Below are positions 17,976 through 26,315 of a stretch of 52,970 nt of DNA, piece by piece. This stretch comes from JBBQKF01 sp038326615 (lineage in GTDB: Bacteria > Bacillota > Clostridia > Saccharofermentanales > UBA5734): the NCBI GenBank assembly GCA_038326615.1, contig JBBQKF010000012.1, positions 1 through 52,970 on the forward strand, given 5' to 3'. The notes beneath the pieces are model-generated. The model was given only the letters and a program-made list of their open reading frames with translations. It did not search any database and was not told the origin of the DNA. How positions within the stretch are numbered: the stretch's first letter is position 1; each line of letters starts with the position of its first letter. The position numbers and the translations under genes were made by a program.

Positions 17976-19010
17976 CTACAATGTTTCGAGAATGTTGATT
18001 TCGTTTTTAACAATGAACCTTCCGTGTTCGGGTAATATTTTATTGATTAAATAATAAAATGAAATCCTTACAGCTTCATATCCCTGAACAAATGGCTGTT
18101 GACTAATAGTTGCCTTGACAATGCCCTGCTTCATCATTTCGCGTGTTTCTGGAACCATATCAAAGGAAATAATAGTGAATTTACTATTTTCATTTTGTGT
18201 TTTATGAAGATCTCTTATTGCTTTATATACACCATAGGAGCCCGCAGCAACTATGAAAATGGCATTTGTGTCAGGGTGTTCTATTAAAAGATCTTTAGCG
18301 GCTACAAACCCTATCTGATCATCGTCTTTTGTTTGAGAGATTCCAGTTATTGAAAAATCAGGAAATCTCTTTTGCATAACTTTTTTGAATCCTTCAATTC
18401 TTTGAATATGACCTAATACTTTATCTGAACCAGCTAATATTCCTATCTTAGCTTTCCCACCTGTTAAAAGTCCAAGCAATCCGCACGCGATTTCTCCGCC
18501 CTTGAAATAATCACTTCCAACATAGCATAGGCGTTTGCTATTCTCTATATCAGTATTCATTGTAATAACACTTATTCCTTTATCCATGAGCTCATCAATC
18601 TTGATAACAAAAGCTTCATCATCCATAGGGGTTAGTATCATAGCATTAACTTTGTGTTCAAGGGCGTTTATTTCATGAATTTGTTGTTTGCTATCATACC
18701 CTTTTACTGATTTTATAATTACTTTAACTCCATAATCAACCAAATCGTTTTCTGCACTTCTTATACCGTTGATTACATCATCAAAAAAGGGGTTTCCAAA
18801 AGAGGGTAAAACAACACCAATTACAATCGGCTTTTTTCTTGCTGCAAGAGCTTTACCTGCAAGGTTTGGCTTGTAGCCAAGTTTTGTAGCAACATCTTTA
18901 ATAATTGCTTCTTTTTCGGGGCGTACGCGACCTCTGCCATTTAGAACTCTATCAACCGTTCCGCGTGAAATTCCACTGACTTCTGAAATATCTTTAATTG
19001 TGACAGCCAT
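17976..19010 (-). CDS. LacI-family transcriptional regulator
   Basis: A 344-aa protein. Residues 1-50 are the LacI helix-turn-helix and hinge (TIKDISEVSGISRGTVDRVLNGRGRV, then GYKPNLAGKAL). The rest is a periplasmic-binding-protein-like sugar domain of the ribose/galactose type (IGVVLPSFGNPFFDDVINGI, and a MILTPMDDEAF pocket strand). Located convergent to xylAB, and with a LacI-like palindrome at the xylA promoter, it is probably the repressor of xylose use. A role in the neighbouring nucleoside-import genes cannot be excluded. Its own upstream region overlaps the Crp/Fnr leader. Confidence 0.9.
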   Translation of the reverse strand: MAVTIKDISEVSGISRGTVDRVLNGRGRVRPEKEAIIKDVATKLGYKPNLAGKALAARKKPIVIGVVLPSFGNPFFDDVINGIRSAENDLVDYGVKVIIKSVKGYDSKQQIHEINALEHKVNAMILTPMDDEAFVIKIDELMDKGISVITMNTDIENSKRLCYVGSDYFKGGEIACGLLGLLTGGKAKIGILAGSDKVLGHIQRIEGFKKVMQKRFPDFSITGISQTKDDDQIGFVAAKDLLIEHPDTNAIFIVAAGSYGVYKAIRDLHKTQNENSKFTIISFDMVPETREMMKQGIVKATISQQPFVQGYEAVRISFYYLINKILPEHGRFIVKNEINILETL

Positions 19011-19213
19011 TTAAAAATCTCCAATCATAATCGTATGTGGTTTATTTATTATATCATAATGGATATTGCAGAAAAGTACATTTTGTAAATTTTACAAATT
19101 TGTTCCTATCAAAAGTAACAAAATGCGATATATATTTATCGAAATATGATATAATTGTGAAAAATAAATTTATTAAATAATTCTTACACATTTATATATA
19201 TCATTTGGAGGAA

Positions 19214-19315
19214 AATCTGAATAAATTCAGATTATGCAAAAATTACAAGTATGGCAATACCAGTGCCATACCTACTGTCTTTGGCGGTAACGAAAATTTT
19301 ATAAAGGGAGGATGA
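19214..19315 (+). promoter_or_regulatory. Palindrome-rich leader before the Crp/Fnr gene
   Basis: A perfect 9-bp palindrome AATCTGAAT-aa-ATTCAGATT (19214-19233) is followed by a perfect 8-bp hairpin GTATGGCA/TGCCATAC (19249-19271) and a good ribosome site (GGGAGG, 19306-19311) that serves no obvious gene. This may be an operator plus a structured leader, or an uncharacterised RNA element; I could not match it to a riboswitch class. Confidence 0.45.
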
Positions 19316-19357
19316 TTTACCATTGCATTTTGTGATGAATAAATCATGGAGATAAAA

Positions 19358-20092
19358 ATGAAAAAGCTTTGTGATGTGATATCTGAAACTATATTATTTA
19401 AAGGACTTGAACACGATGTGTTTTCAAATTATTGTGGTAAAACTTCAATTCGGATTGCATGGAAAGGTGAAATAGTTCAAAATGAAGGGGATGAGTGCGA
19501 TGGCATTGGCATCCTTCTTCAAGGTAAACTTGCATTACAAAAATATACCAGCAGCGGTGATTTTGCAACTTTAAGCTTGATGGAAGAAGGCGAAATGTAT
19601 GGTGAAGATTTGCTTTTTGGCAAAATTCGTCAATTTCCTATGACAATTGAAGCGGTAACCAATTCAAAAATTCTCCATATCCCTAAATCAGTTCTTATGC
19701 CGCTATTACAGAATAATTATTTCCTTAATCAGAATTTTATAAAAATATTGTCTGACAAAGTATGTTCTCAGAACGAACGAATATCTTTGTTATCTCAAAA
19801 GACTTTAAGACAAAAAATTGCTTATTATTTATTAGAATTGCATAAAAAACAAAAGTTTGAAAGAGATGCACTAAAAACACCCAGACAAAAAGATTCTGTG
19901 GATGATTTAAAAATTGAACTCCCTGTTTCAAAAGAAGTTATTTCAAGATTGCTAGCAATGCCAAGGCCATCATTTTCTCGTGAACTTATAAATATGGAAA
20001 AAGATGGTTTTATAAAAGTTGATGGACGTAACATTTTGATAGTTGATTTACAAGAGCTTGAAAATGGAGCTTTAGAAGGCTATACCGATTAA
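19358..20092 (+). CDS. Crp/Fnr-family transcriptional regulator
   Basis: A 244-aa protein with an N-terminal cyclic-nucleotide-binding-type beta-roll (about residues 10-130; GILLQGKLALQKYTSSGDF, then MEEGEMYGEDLLFG) and a C-terminal winged helix (SKEVISRLLAMPRPSFSRELINMEKDGFI). No Cys cluster of Fnr type is visible, so it is not an iron-sulphur oxygen sensor of that kind. ATG 19358 has GGAG six bases before it, so it is preferred over ATG 19346. It stands alone before the purine operon and may regulate it, or regulate anaerobic metabolism; the ligand is unknown. Confidence 0.85.
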   Translation: MKKLCDVISETILFKGLEHDVFSNYCGKTSIRIAWKGEIVQNEGDECDGIGILLQGKLALQKYTSSGDFATLSLMEEGEMYGEDLLFGKIRQFPMTIEAVTNSKILHIPKSVLMPLLQNNYFLNQNFIKILSDKVCSQNERISLLSQKTLRQKIAYYLLELHKKQKFERDALKTPRQKDSVDDLKIELPVSKEVISRLLAMPRPSFSRELINMEKDGFIKVDGRNILIVDLQELENGALEGYTD

Positions 20093-20309
20093 AGATAATA
20101 CGCTAAACTAAATAATTTTTTAATTCATTTATCTAAATTAGTTAATATAGTATTTATCAATATACACAATAACATAAATATAAAATTAGTTTGTTTTTTA
20201 TCCTTGTACATAATAGCAAAAATTGAGAATCGGTCGATTTATTTCTATAAAACTGTTTCTTTATTTTGAAATTATATGTATAATGATTTCCGTAATATTT
20301 TTACAAAAT

Positions 20310-20354
20310 AACAACCTGGATTGAAACTGACCCGGATTGTTTTTTTGTTTTTTT
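20310..20354 (+). terminator. Terminator-like attenuator in the xpt leader
   Basis: A 10-bp stem (AACAACCTGG with CCGGATTGTT, one mismatch) closes a 12-nt loop and is followed by T7-G-T7. It lies 22 bp before the xpt start and just after a TATAAT box (20279-20284). It would stop transcription before xpt unless relieved, so it is probably an attenuator, or the end of a short upstream transcript. No guanine riboswitch core was seen between 20093 and 20310. Confidence 0.55.
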
Positions 20355-20375
20355 AAAAACAAAAGTGAGGCAAAA

Positions 20376-20951
20376 ATGGATCTGCTTAAAGCAAAAATAT
20401 TGGATGAAGGAATTGTAATTGACACCGATGTTTTAAAGGTTGACAGCTTCTTAAATCACCAAATTGACCCAAACCTTATGTTTGCAATTGGTAAAGAGTT
20501 CGCGAAGATTTTTTCTGATAAAAAAATTACAAAGGTTCTTACAATCGAATCATCGGGAATAGCTCCAGCAATTTTTGTTGCAAAAGAACTCCGCGTTCCG
20601 ATGGTTTATGCTAAGAAAACAACCTCAGTTAATCTTGATGAAGAAACATATGAGGCAAGAGTTCATTCGTTTACTAAAAAAATTGATTACATAATACGTG
20701 TAAGTAAGAAATTTATTTCTAATAGTGATTCTATTCTTATAATTGATGATTTTCTTGCAAACGGACAGGCGATAATTGGTTTGTCAGAAATTGTTGACAT
20801 GGCTGGTGCGAAGTTAGTTGGTGCTGGAATTGTTATTGAAAAGGGGTTTCAGGATGGTGGAGCTCTAATTCGTGAAATGGGTATCAGGGTTGAATCCCTT
20901 GCCATAATTGACTCAATGTCGGAAAACCATATTACATTCAAAAAGGACTAA
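20376..20951 (+). CDS. xpt: Xanthine phosphoribosyltransferase
   Basis: A 191-aa type I phosphoribosyltransferase, close to the 194 aa of the Bacillus enzyme. It salvages xanthine (and often guanine) with PRPP to give XMP. The PRPP loop is ILIIDDFLANGQAI, preceded by TIESSGIAPAIFVAKEL, and the C-terminal VIEKGFQDGG stretch is typical of Xpt. The frame runs upstream into the attenuator, but ATG 20376 with GTGAGG before it is the start. It begins a purine unit: the BMP lipoprotein gene starts 15 bp later, so uptake of nucleosides and base salvage are co-expressed. Confidence 0.93.
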   Translation: MDLLKAKILDEGIVIDTDVLKVDSFLNHQIDPNLMFAIGKEFAKIFSDKKITKVLTIESSGIAPAIFVAKELRVPMVYAKKTTSVNLDEETYEARVHSFTKKIDYIIRVSKKFISNSDSILIIDDFLANGQAIIGLSEIVDMAGAKLVGAGIVIEKGFQDGGALIREMGIRVESLAIIDSMSENHITFKKD

Positions 20952-20966
20952 GGAGGAAAGAAAGAA

Positions 20967-22118
20967 ATGAATTTGAAGAAAAATTTAACCGCAGGATTAT
21001 GTCTCGCAATGTTGCTTGGCGTACTTGCAGGATGTTCAGGCACAAAGGCTACACCTACAACAGGAACATCATCTACTGATGCAACCCCAACACTTGCTGC
21101 TGAAAAAATCAAAGTAGGTGTTCTTTACATCTCACCTAAAAATGATGGTGGATGGTCACAAGCTCATGCTACCGGATTCCAACAAGCACTTACTAATATT
21201 GGTGCAGACAAAATCGAACTTAACGAACTAGAAAACATTGATGATACTGATGCAGCTAAAACAGAAGCTGCAATAAGACAACTTGCTGAAGGTGGATCTA
21301 AGATTATTTTTGCAACAAGCTTTGGTTACATGGATACTATGGATCGTCTTTCAAAAGAATATCCAGACATTAAGTTTGAACATTGCTCAGGAACAAAGAG
21401 TAACACCACAAACTTTGATAACTATTTCGGACAAATTGAACAACCAAGATACCTTACAGGAATAATGGCAGGACTTGCAACAAAAACCAACAAAATCGGA
21501 TATGTTGCAGCACAACCATTTCCAGAAGTTATTCGTGGGCTTAATGCATTTACATTGGGCGTACGTTCAGTTAATCCAACAGCTGAAGTTTATGTTGAAT
21601 GGACTATGAGCTGGTTTAATCCAGACAAAGAAAAAGAAAATGCTATTGCTCTTATTAACAAAGGCTGTGATGTAATGTCACAACATCAGGATTCACCTGC
21701 AGCTCTCACAGCAGCAGAAGAAAAAGGATTATTTGGAATCGGATATGATAACCCAATGGGACAATTTGCTCCTAAAGGATACTTATCAGCTCCTATATTC
21801 AAGTGGGGTGCATACTACGAAAAGAAAATCACAGCTATGCTTGACAACTCATGGAAACCTGAAAATTCATGGGGCGGAATGAAAGACGGTATCGTTGATA
21901 TTGATACTATGAGTGATAATGTTTCTGCCGATGCAAAAGCAAAAGTTGAAACAGCAAAAACTCTCATGCTCGAAAAAGGAAACGATGCAATTTTCACAGG
22001 TCCAATTAAAGACAACACAGGAAAAGAAGTTGTTGCAACAGGAAAATCATTGACAAAAGATGAGCAATATTCAATGATGTGGCTTGTTGAAGGCGTTGTA
22101 GGAAAACTTCCTAATTAA
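20967..22118 (+). CDS. BMP-family nucleoside-binding lipoprotein of an ABC importer
   Basis: A 383-aa lipoprotein. A lipid-attachment signal is visible at the N-terminus (lysines, hydrophobic run, LAGC with the modified Cys at about residue 23), followed by a Thr/Ser-rich linker. The body is the BMP/PnrA fold (VGVLYISPKNDGGWSQAHATGF at its N-terminus, YFGQIEQPRYLTGIMAGLAT in the middle). Members of this family bind purine nucleosides outside the membrane and deliver them to the ABC permease encoded next. Position after xpt supports a purine nucleoside substrate. Confidence 0.92.
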   Translation: MNLKKNLTAGLCLAMLLGVLAGCSGTKATPTTGTSSTDATPTLAAEKIKVGVLYISPKNDGGWSQAHATGFQQALTNIGADKIELNELENIDDTDAAKTEAAIRQLAEGGSKIIFATSFGYMDTMDRLSKEYPDIKFEHCSGTKSNTTNFDNYFGQIEQPRYLTGIMAGLATKTNKIGYVAAQPFPEVIRGLNAFTLGVRSVNPTAEVYVEWTMSWFNPDKEKENAIALINKGCDVMSQHQDSPAALTAAEEKGLFGIGYDNPMGQFAPKGYLSAPIFKWGAYYEKKITAMLDNSWKPENSWGGMKDGIVDIDTMSDNVSADAKAKVETAKTLMLEKGNDAIFTGPIKDNTGKEVVATGKSLTKDEQYSMMWLVEGVVGKLPN

Positions 22119-22167
22119 TTTTAAAAATTAATAGCGCCAAATAATTAAAATTAAATCTGTTTATTAC

Positions 22168-22202
22168 GGGATGCAGCATTACTTAATTGTATGCTGCATC
22201 CC
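22168..22202 (+). terminator. Strong hairpin between binding-protein and ATPase genes
   Basis: A perfect 12-bp stem (GGGATGCAGCAT and its complement) with an 11-nt loop and no T run. In ABC importer operons such a hairpin after the binding-protein gene commonly stabilises its mRNA and lowers expression of the downstream subunits. Confidence 0.65.
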
Positions 22203-22262
22203 TTATGGTTAAAGAAATAATAATAAGCATACAATTGTTCAACAATTTAAATGGAGGATAGA

Positions 22263-23858
22263 GTGAAAGAAGAAAAAATAATATCTCCCATAGAAAACTC
22301 TCCTTTTTCAGATTTTCAGATACCTGCAATTGAAATGATTGGTATATCCAAAAGCTTTGGGAGTGTTCATGCAAACCAAAACATAAGCTTTTTTGTCAAT
22401 AAAGGTGAAATACATGCTTTGCTTGGTGAAAATGGATCAGGCAAAAGTACATTAATGAACATTTTGTCTGGAATATATTTTCCTGATGAAGGAATAATTA
22501 AGTATGACGGTAAACCTATGTTTTTCAAATCCCCAAAAGATTCCATTGATAATGGTATCGGGATGGTTCACCAACACTTTAAGCTCGTTGAAAACATGAC
22601 AGCAATGGAAAATTGTATCATTGGAACAGGCAATTTGTTAATGATTAACAAGAAATCTGCTAACAAAAGATTAGTAGAATTTGCAGAAAAATTTGATATA
22701 GAAATAGATCCAAATAAAAAAATACGAAAAATGTCAGTTAGTGAAAAACAAACTGTTGAAATATTAAAGGTTCTTTATCGGGGAGCAAAAACACTTGTAC
22801 TAGACGAGCCAACGGCTGTTCTTACTCCTCAGGAAATTGAAAAATTATTCACAATACTTCGAAAAATGAGAGAAGAAGGGTGTTCGATAATTTTTATTAG
22901 TCATAAAATGAATGAAGTTCTAAGTTTATGTGACCGCGTTACTGTATTAAGAAAAGGTGAAACAGTTGGAACAAGAATTATAAATGCAACTACTCAGGAT
23001 GAATTAGTAGAGATGATGGTTGGAAGAAGTGTTGAACTAGAAATTCAAAGACCTCATGTGATAAGTGATGGTCTCTGTCTCAAAATAGACAACCTTACTG
23101 TAAAGGATTCAACAGGATTCCCAAAGCTTGATAATATTTCATTTGACCTTTACCATGGAGAAATACTTGGCGTAGCAGGACTTGCCGGAAGTGGACAAAA
23201 AGAACTTTGCGAGACGATTGCCGGCCTTTCTAAAAATGTGACGGGGAAAATTGAATTTCATAAAAATTCAATAATTGGAAAATCTCCACGAGATATAATT
23301 AAAATGGGAATAAGTATGAGTTTTATTCCTGAAGACAGGCTTGGAATGGGCCTTGTAGCTTCTATGGATATTTCAGATAATATCATGCTTAAGGATTACT
23401 CATTTCACAAGGGTATATTCCTAAATAAAGCTTCTGCGAGAGAAAAAGCTAAAAGTATTGTTAAGAAGCTTCAGATAAGTACACCAAATATTTTTCATAC
23501 AGTACGCAAACTTTCCGGTGGCAACATTCAAAAGGTGATTTTAGGAAGGGAAATAAACCTGAACCCTAAATTGCTAATTACTGCATATGCAGTAAGAGGT
23601 CTTGACATCAATTCATCATATACTATATACAATCTTCTTAATGAACAAAAAGTAAAAGGTGTGGCTGTTCTTTATATCGGGGAGGATCTTGATGTGTTAC
23701 TTGAACTATGTGACAGAATCATGGTTCTTAGTGGCGGGATTGTTACAGGGATAGTTGATGCAAGAACAATCAGAAAAGAAACTATTGGACTTATGATGTC
23801 GGGAAAGACATTAGAAAGTCTTAATAAAGATGACAAAGTAGCAGAGGAGGGGAAATAA
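22263..23858 (+). CDS. ABC importer ATPase (two nucleotide-binding domains), nucleoside type
   Basis: About 531 aa with two fused ATPase domains, as in the nucleoside (NupO/YufO-type) and RbsA families. Domain 1 is complete: Walker A GENGSGKST, signature VSEKQTVEIL in place of LSGGQ, and Walker B VLDEPTAVLT. Domain 2 has the usual degenerate Walker A (GLAGSGQKEL) and signature LSGGNIQKVILGREI, but its Walker B region reads LLITAYAVRGLD where related proteins usually have AAQPTRGLD. The frame includes ATG 22251, but that overlaps the GGAGG ribosome site; GTG 22263 is the more likely start. It powers the importer formed with the two permeases. Confidence 0.92.
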   Translation: MKEEKIISPIENSPFSDFQIPAIEMIGISKSFGSVHANQNISFFVNKGEIHALLGENGSGKSTLMNILSGIYFPDEGIIKYDGKPMFFKSPKDSIDNGIGMVHQHFKLVENMTAMENCIIGTGNLLMINKKSANKRLVEFAEKFDIEIDPNKKIRKMSVSEKQTVEILKVLYRGAKTLVLDEPTAVLTPQEIEKLFTILRKMREEGCSIIFISHKMNEVLSLCDRVTVLRKGETVGTRIINATTQDELVEMMVGRSVELEIQRPHVISDGLCLKIDNLTVKDSTGFPKLDNISFDLYHGEILGVAGLAGSGQKELCETIAGLSKNVTGKIEFHKNSIIGKSPRDIIKMGISMSFIPEDRLGMGLVASMDISDNIMLKDYSFHKGIFLNKASAREKAKSIVKKLQISTPNIFHTVRKLSGGNIQKVILGREINLNPKLLITAYAVRGLDINSSYTIYNLLNEQKVKGVAVLYIGEDLDVLLELCDRIMVLSGGIVTGIVDARTIRKETIGLMMSGKTLESLNKDDKVAEEGK

Positions 23859-23860
23859 GG

Positions 23861-24964
23861 ATGATTCGAGTTGCTAAGAAAGATGACATAGCCGGAGTAA
23901 AAGCTGCATTGATACGAGTTGGATCAATTATTTTTGCTCTTCTTATTTCAGGACTTATGATAAGCCTCATGGGACATAAACCTATTGAAACTTTTCAGGC
24001 TATGATAAAAGGCTCTTTTGGAACCCTTTATGGCATTAAAAATACTATTAACATTGCAATACCGTATCTTATTACAGCGCTTGCAATTTCTGTTGCTTTC
24101 AGTATGAAATTTTGGAACATTGGTGCTGAAGGACAAATTATTATGGGTGCTGTTTTTGCAACAGGTGTAACGAGAATAATGAGTCCTGATACAAACGGTA
24201 TCATACTTATCATAACAATGGCCGTTGCTGGAATGATTGGAGGAGCTTTCTGGGCTTTAATTCCAGCCATTTTTAAAGCATATACAAATACTAATGAAAC
24301 ATTGTTTACATTAATGATGAATTATATTGCTATAAAGATTACACTATACTTACGTGCTATGGTCTGGAAAGATCCAAAAGGAATGGGATTCCCTAAAATT
24401 GCGTCAATTCCTGAACAAGCTTACCTTCCCAAAATATTTGGCGTTAACATTGGATGGATAATTGCACTAGCACTTGCAATTTTTGTGTTTGTATTATTAA
24501 AATACACAAAGAAAGGTTATGAGATTCATGTTGTAGGAGAAAGCGAGAAAACAGCACATTATGCCGGAATGAATGTAAGAAAGATTCTTATAACTGGAAT
24601 ACTTATTTCTGGAGCAATTGCTGGTCTTGCAGGCATGGTAAAACTTAATGGTATATCATATACACTTTCAGAATCGATTGGTGGCGGCGATGGATTTACT
24701 GGAATAATTATTGCATGGCTTTCTGCACTTTCTGCTCCCGTAATGGTTATAGTTTCAGTACTATTCGCTGCAATGAAACAAGGTGCTCTGGCGATAGAAT
24801 CAAGTATGAAAATACCATCTTCAGTTGTTGAAATAATTCAGGGGATGATTTTATTTTGTGCTCTTGGCAGCGAATTTTTTATTAGATATAAATTTGTTTT
24901 TGACCATCACAGCAAAAAGGATATCAAGCGCCTAATGTCCTCACATGGGAGGGATTCAAAATGA
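23861..24964 (+). CDS. Nucleoside ABC transporter permease 1
   Basis: A 367-aa membrane protein with about eight to ten hydrophobic segments and the conserved EGQIIMGAVFATG and GAIAGLAGMVKLNG motifs of the branched-chain/nucleoside permease family (BPD_transp_2). It starts two bases after the ATPase stop with a strong ribosome site (GAGGGG), and its stop overlaps the next start (ATGA). Together with the following permease it forms the membrane channel of the purine nucleoside importer. Confidence 0.9.
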   Translation: MIRVAKKDDIAGVKAALIRVGSIIFALLISGLMISLMGHKPIETFQAMIKGSFGTLYGIKNTINIAIPYLITALAISVAFSMKFWNIGAEGQIIMGAVFATGVTRIMSPDTNGIILIITMAVAGMIGGAFWALIPAIFKAYTNTNETLFTLMMNYIAIKITLYLRAMVWKDPKGMGFPKIASIPEQAYLPKIFGVNIGWIIALALAIFVFVLLKYTKKGYEIHVVGESEKTAHYAGMNVRKILITGILISGAIAGLAGMVKLNGISYTLSESIGGGDGFTGIIIAWLSALSAPVMVIVSVLFAAMKQGALAIESSMKIPSSVVEIIQGMILFCALGSEFFIRYKFVFDHHSKKDIKRLMSSHGRDSK

Positions 24965-25962
24965 ACGATACAGCAGTCAGCATTACAATTGCCTTATTCA
25001 TTGCATCAGCAATAAGAGTTAGCATTCCATTGATGATGGGGTGCCTTGGCGAATCATTGACAGAACGCGTAGGAAATCTTAATCTTGGAGTAGAAGGGAT
25101 GATGCTTATGGGTGGTGCAACTGGATTTGTTGTAGCGACTATGACAAACAGTGTAATTCTTTCTCTTTTAGCAGCAATGGTTGCTGCAGGATTCGGAGCT
25201 GCTATATATGGTTTTCTTACAATAACTTTACGGACCAATCAGGTTGTAACTGGTCTTGCTCTAACTATTTTTGGTACAGGATTTGCGAATACTATTGGAA
25301 AATCTGTTTCTGGAATAAAGACCCCAGAAAAAATTGCTAAAATATTTGCAGCTAAACCACTTGCATTTGACTTATCACCATACGAAAACATTCCAGTAAT
25401 CGGACCGGGTTTAAAATTTTTTGATGTCGCATTATTTCAGCATAATATTTTTATTTATGGAACATTAATATTAGCAATTTTAATTACTATTTTTATGTAT
25501 AAATCTAAAGCAGGCCTTCATTTAAGGACAGTTGGTGAGAATCCTTATGCAGCTGATGCAGCAGGAATAAGAGTAATTATGACTAAGTACATTTACGTTA
25601 TAGCTGGTGGTGCACTTTGTGGACTTGCTGGTCTTTATATGCCACTGGTTCACATAGGTTCATGGGTGGACAACATTACAGCTGGACGTGGGTGGATTGT
25701 TGTAGCGCTTGTGATTTTTGTAAGATGGGATCCACTAAAAGCGATTCTTGGATCGATTCTATTTGGTGCACTCGAAGTCCTTAAATTCTATCTTGACATC
25801 GTTCCTCAATTGAAAAGCTCAGTTTTCTTTAATCCGTATATTCTTGAAATGTACCCTTATATCATGACAATACTTGTTCTTATTTTTACATATGCAAGTA
25901 AAAAGGGCGGATGGATTGGGCCTGCTTCTCTTGGTGTATCTTATTTCAGAGAAGAAAGATAA
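24961..25962 (+). CDS. Nucleoside ABC transporter permease 2
   Basis: A 333-aa membrane protein of the same permease family as its neighbour. It has the usual EGMMLMGGATGFVVAT segment after the first helices, LTIFGTGFANTIGK, and the GENPYAADAAGI and GGALCGLAGLYM cytoplasmic loop and helix. Its ATG lies within the stop of permease 1, indicating translational coupling. It completes the importer; the operon ends here, because a MITE-like element and an AT-rich gap follow. Confidence 0.9.
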   Translation: MNDTAVSITIALFIASAIRVSIPLMMGCLGESLTERVGNLNLGVEGMMLMGGATGFVVATMTNSVILSLLAAMVAAGFGAAIYGFLTITLRTNQVVTGLALTIFGTGFANTIGKSVSGIKTPEKIAKIFAAKPLAFDLSPYENIPVIGPGLKFFDVALFQHNIFIYGTLILAILITIFMYKSKAGLHLRTVGENPYAADAAGIRVIMTKYIYVIAGGALCGLAGLYMPLVHIGSWVDNITAGRGWIVVALVIFVRWDPLKAILGSILFGALEVLKFYLDIVPQLKSSVFFNPYILEMYPYIMTILVLIFTYASKKGGWIGPASLGVSYFREER

Positions 25963-25977
25963 CAATTTATTTTAATG

Positions 25978-26134
25978 CCTATCGTGTTAACTCAGTAAGG
26001 GTTGAAAAACTCCGTAGAATCATACTAAAATTAAGCAATTAGAAATCGAACTGTTGAAAAATTAATGGAAGCCACTTTCCATGATAGTATTTGTAAGAAA
26101 CAATTTAGTCCTACTGAGCAAACGCTATAGTCTT
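25978..26134. mobile_element. MITE-like element, copy 1 (157 bp)
   Basis: A 157-bp non-coding element with imperfect terminal inverted repeats of about 20 bp (left CCTATCGTGTTAACTCAGTA, right end complementary with a few differences). It is flanked by an exact 13-bp direct repeat, ATTTATTTTAATG (25965-25977 and 26135-26147), which looks like a target-site duplication. A second copy is at 42428-42583. The rest of the gap to 26315 holds nothing further. Confidence 0.75.
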
Positions 26135-26315
26135 ATTTATTTTAATGTTATTTCAGTGTATAATATAAGATAATAATTAATTCGAAAGGTTAATTATGAA
26201 ATTGAAGCTCTAATTCATTTTGTGTTAGAAATTGATGATAGTAAATTTTTATGTATTTAGAATTAATAGAAGGTGAATTTTAGAGGAAATATTATTTTAA
26301 TAGAGGAGAGTATTA

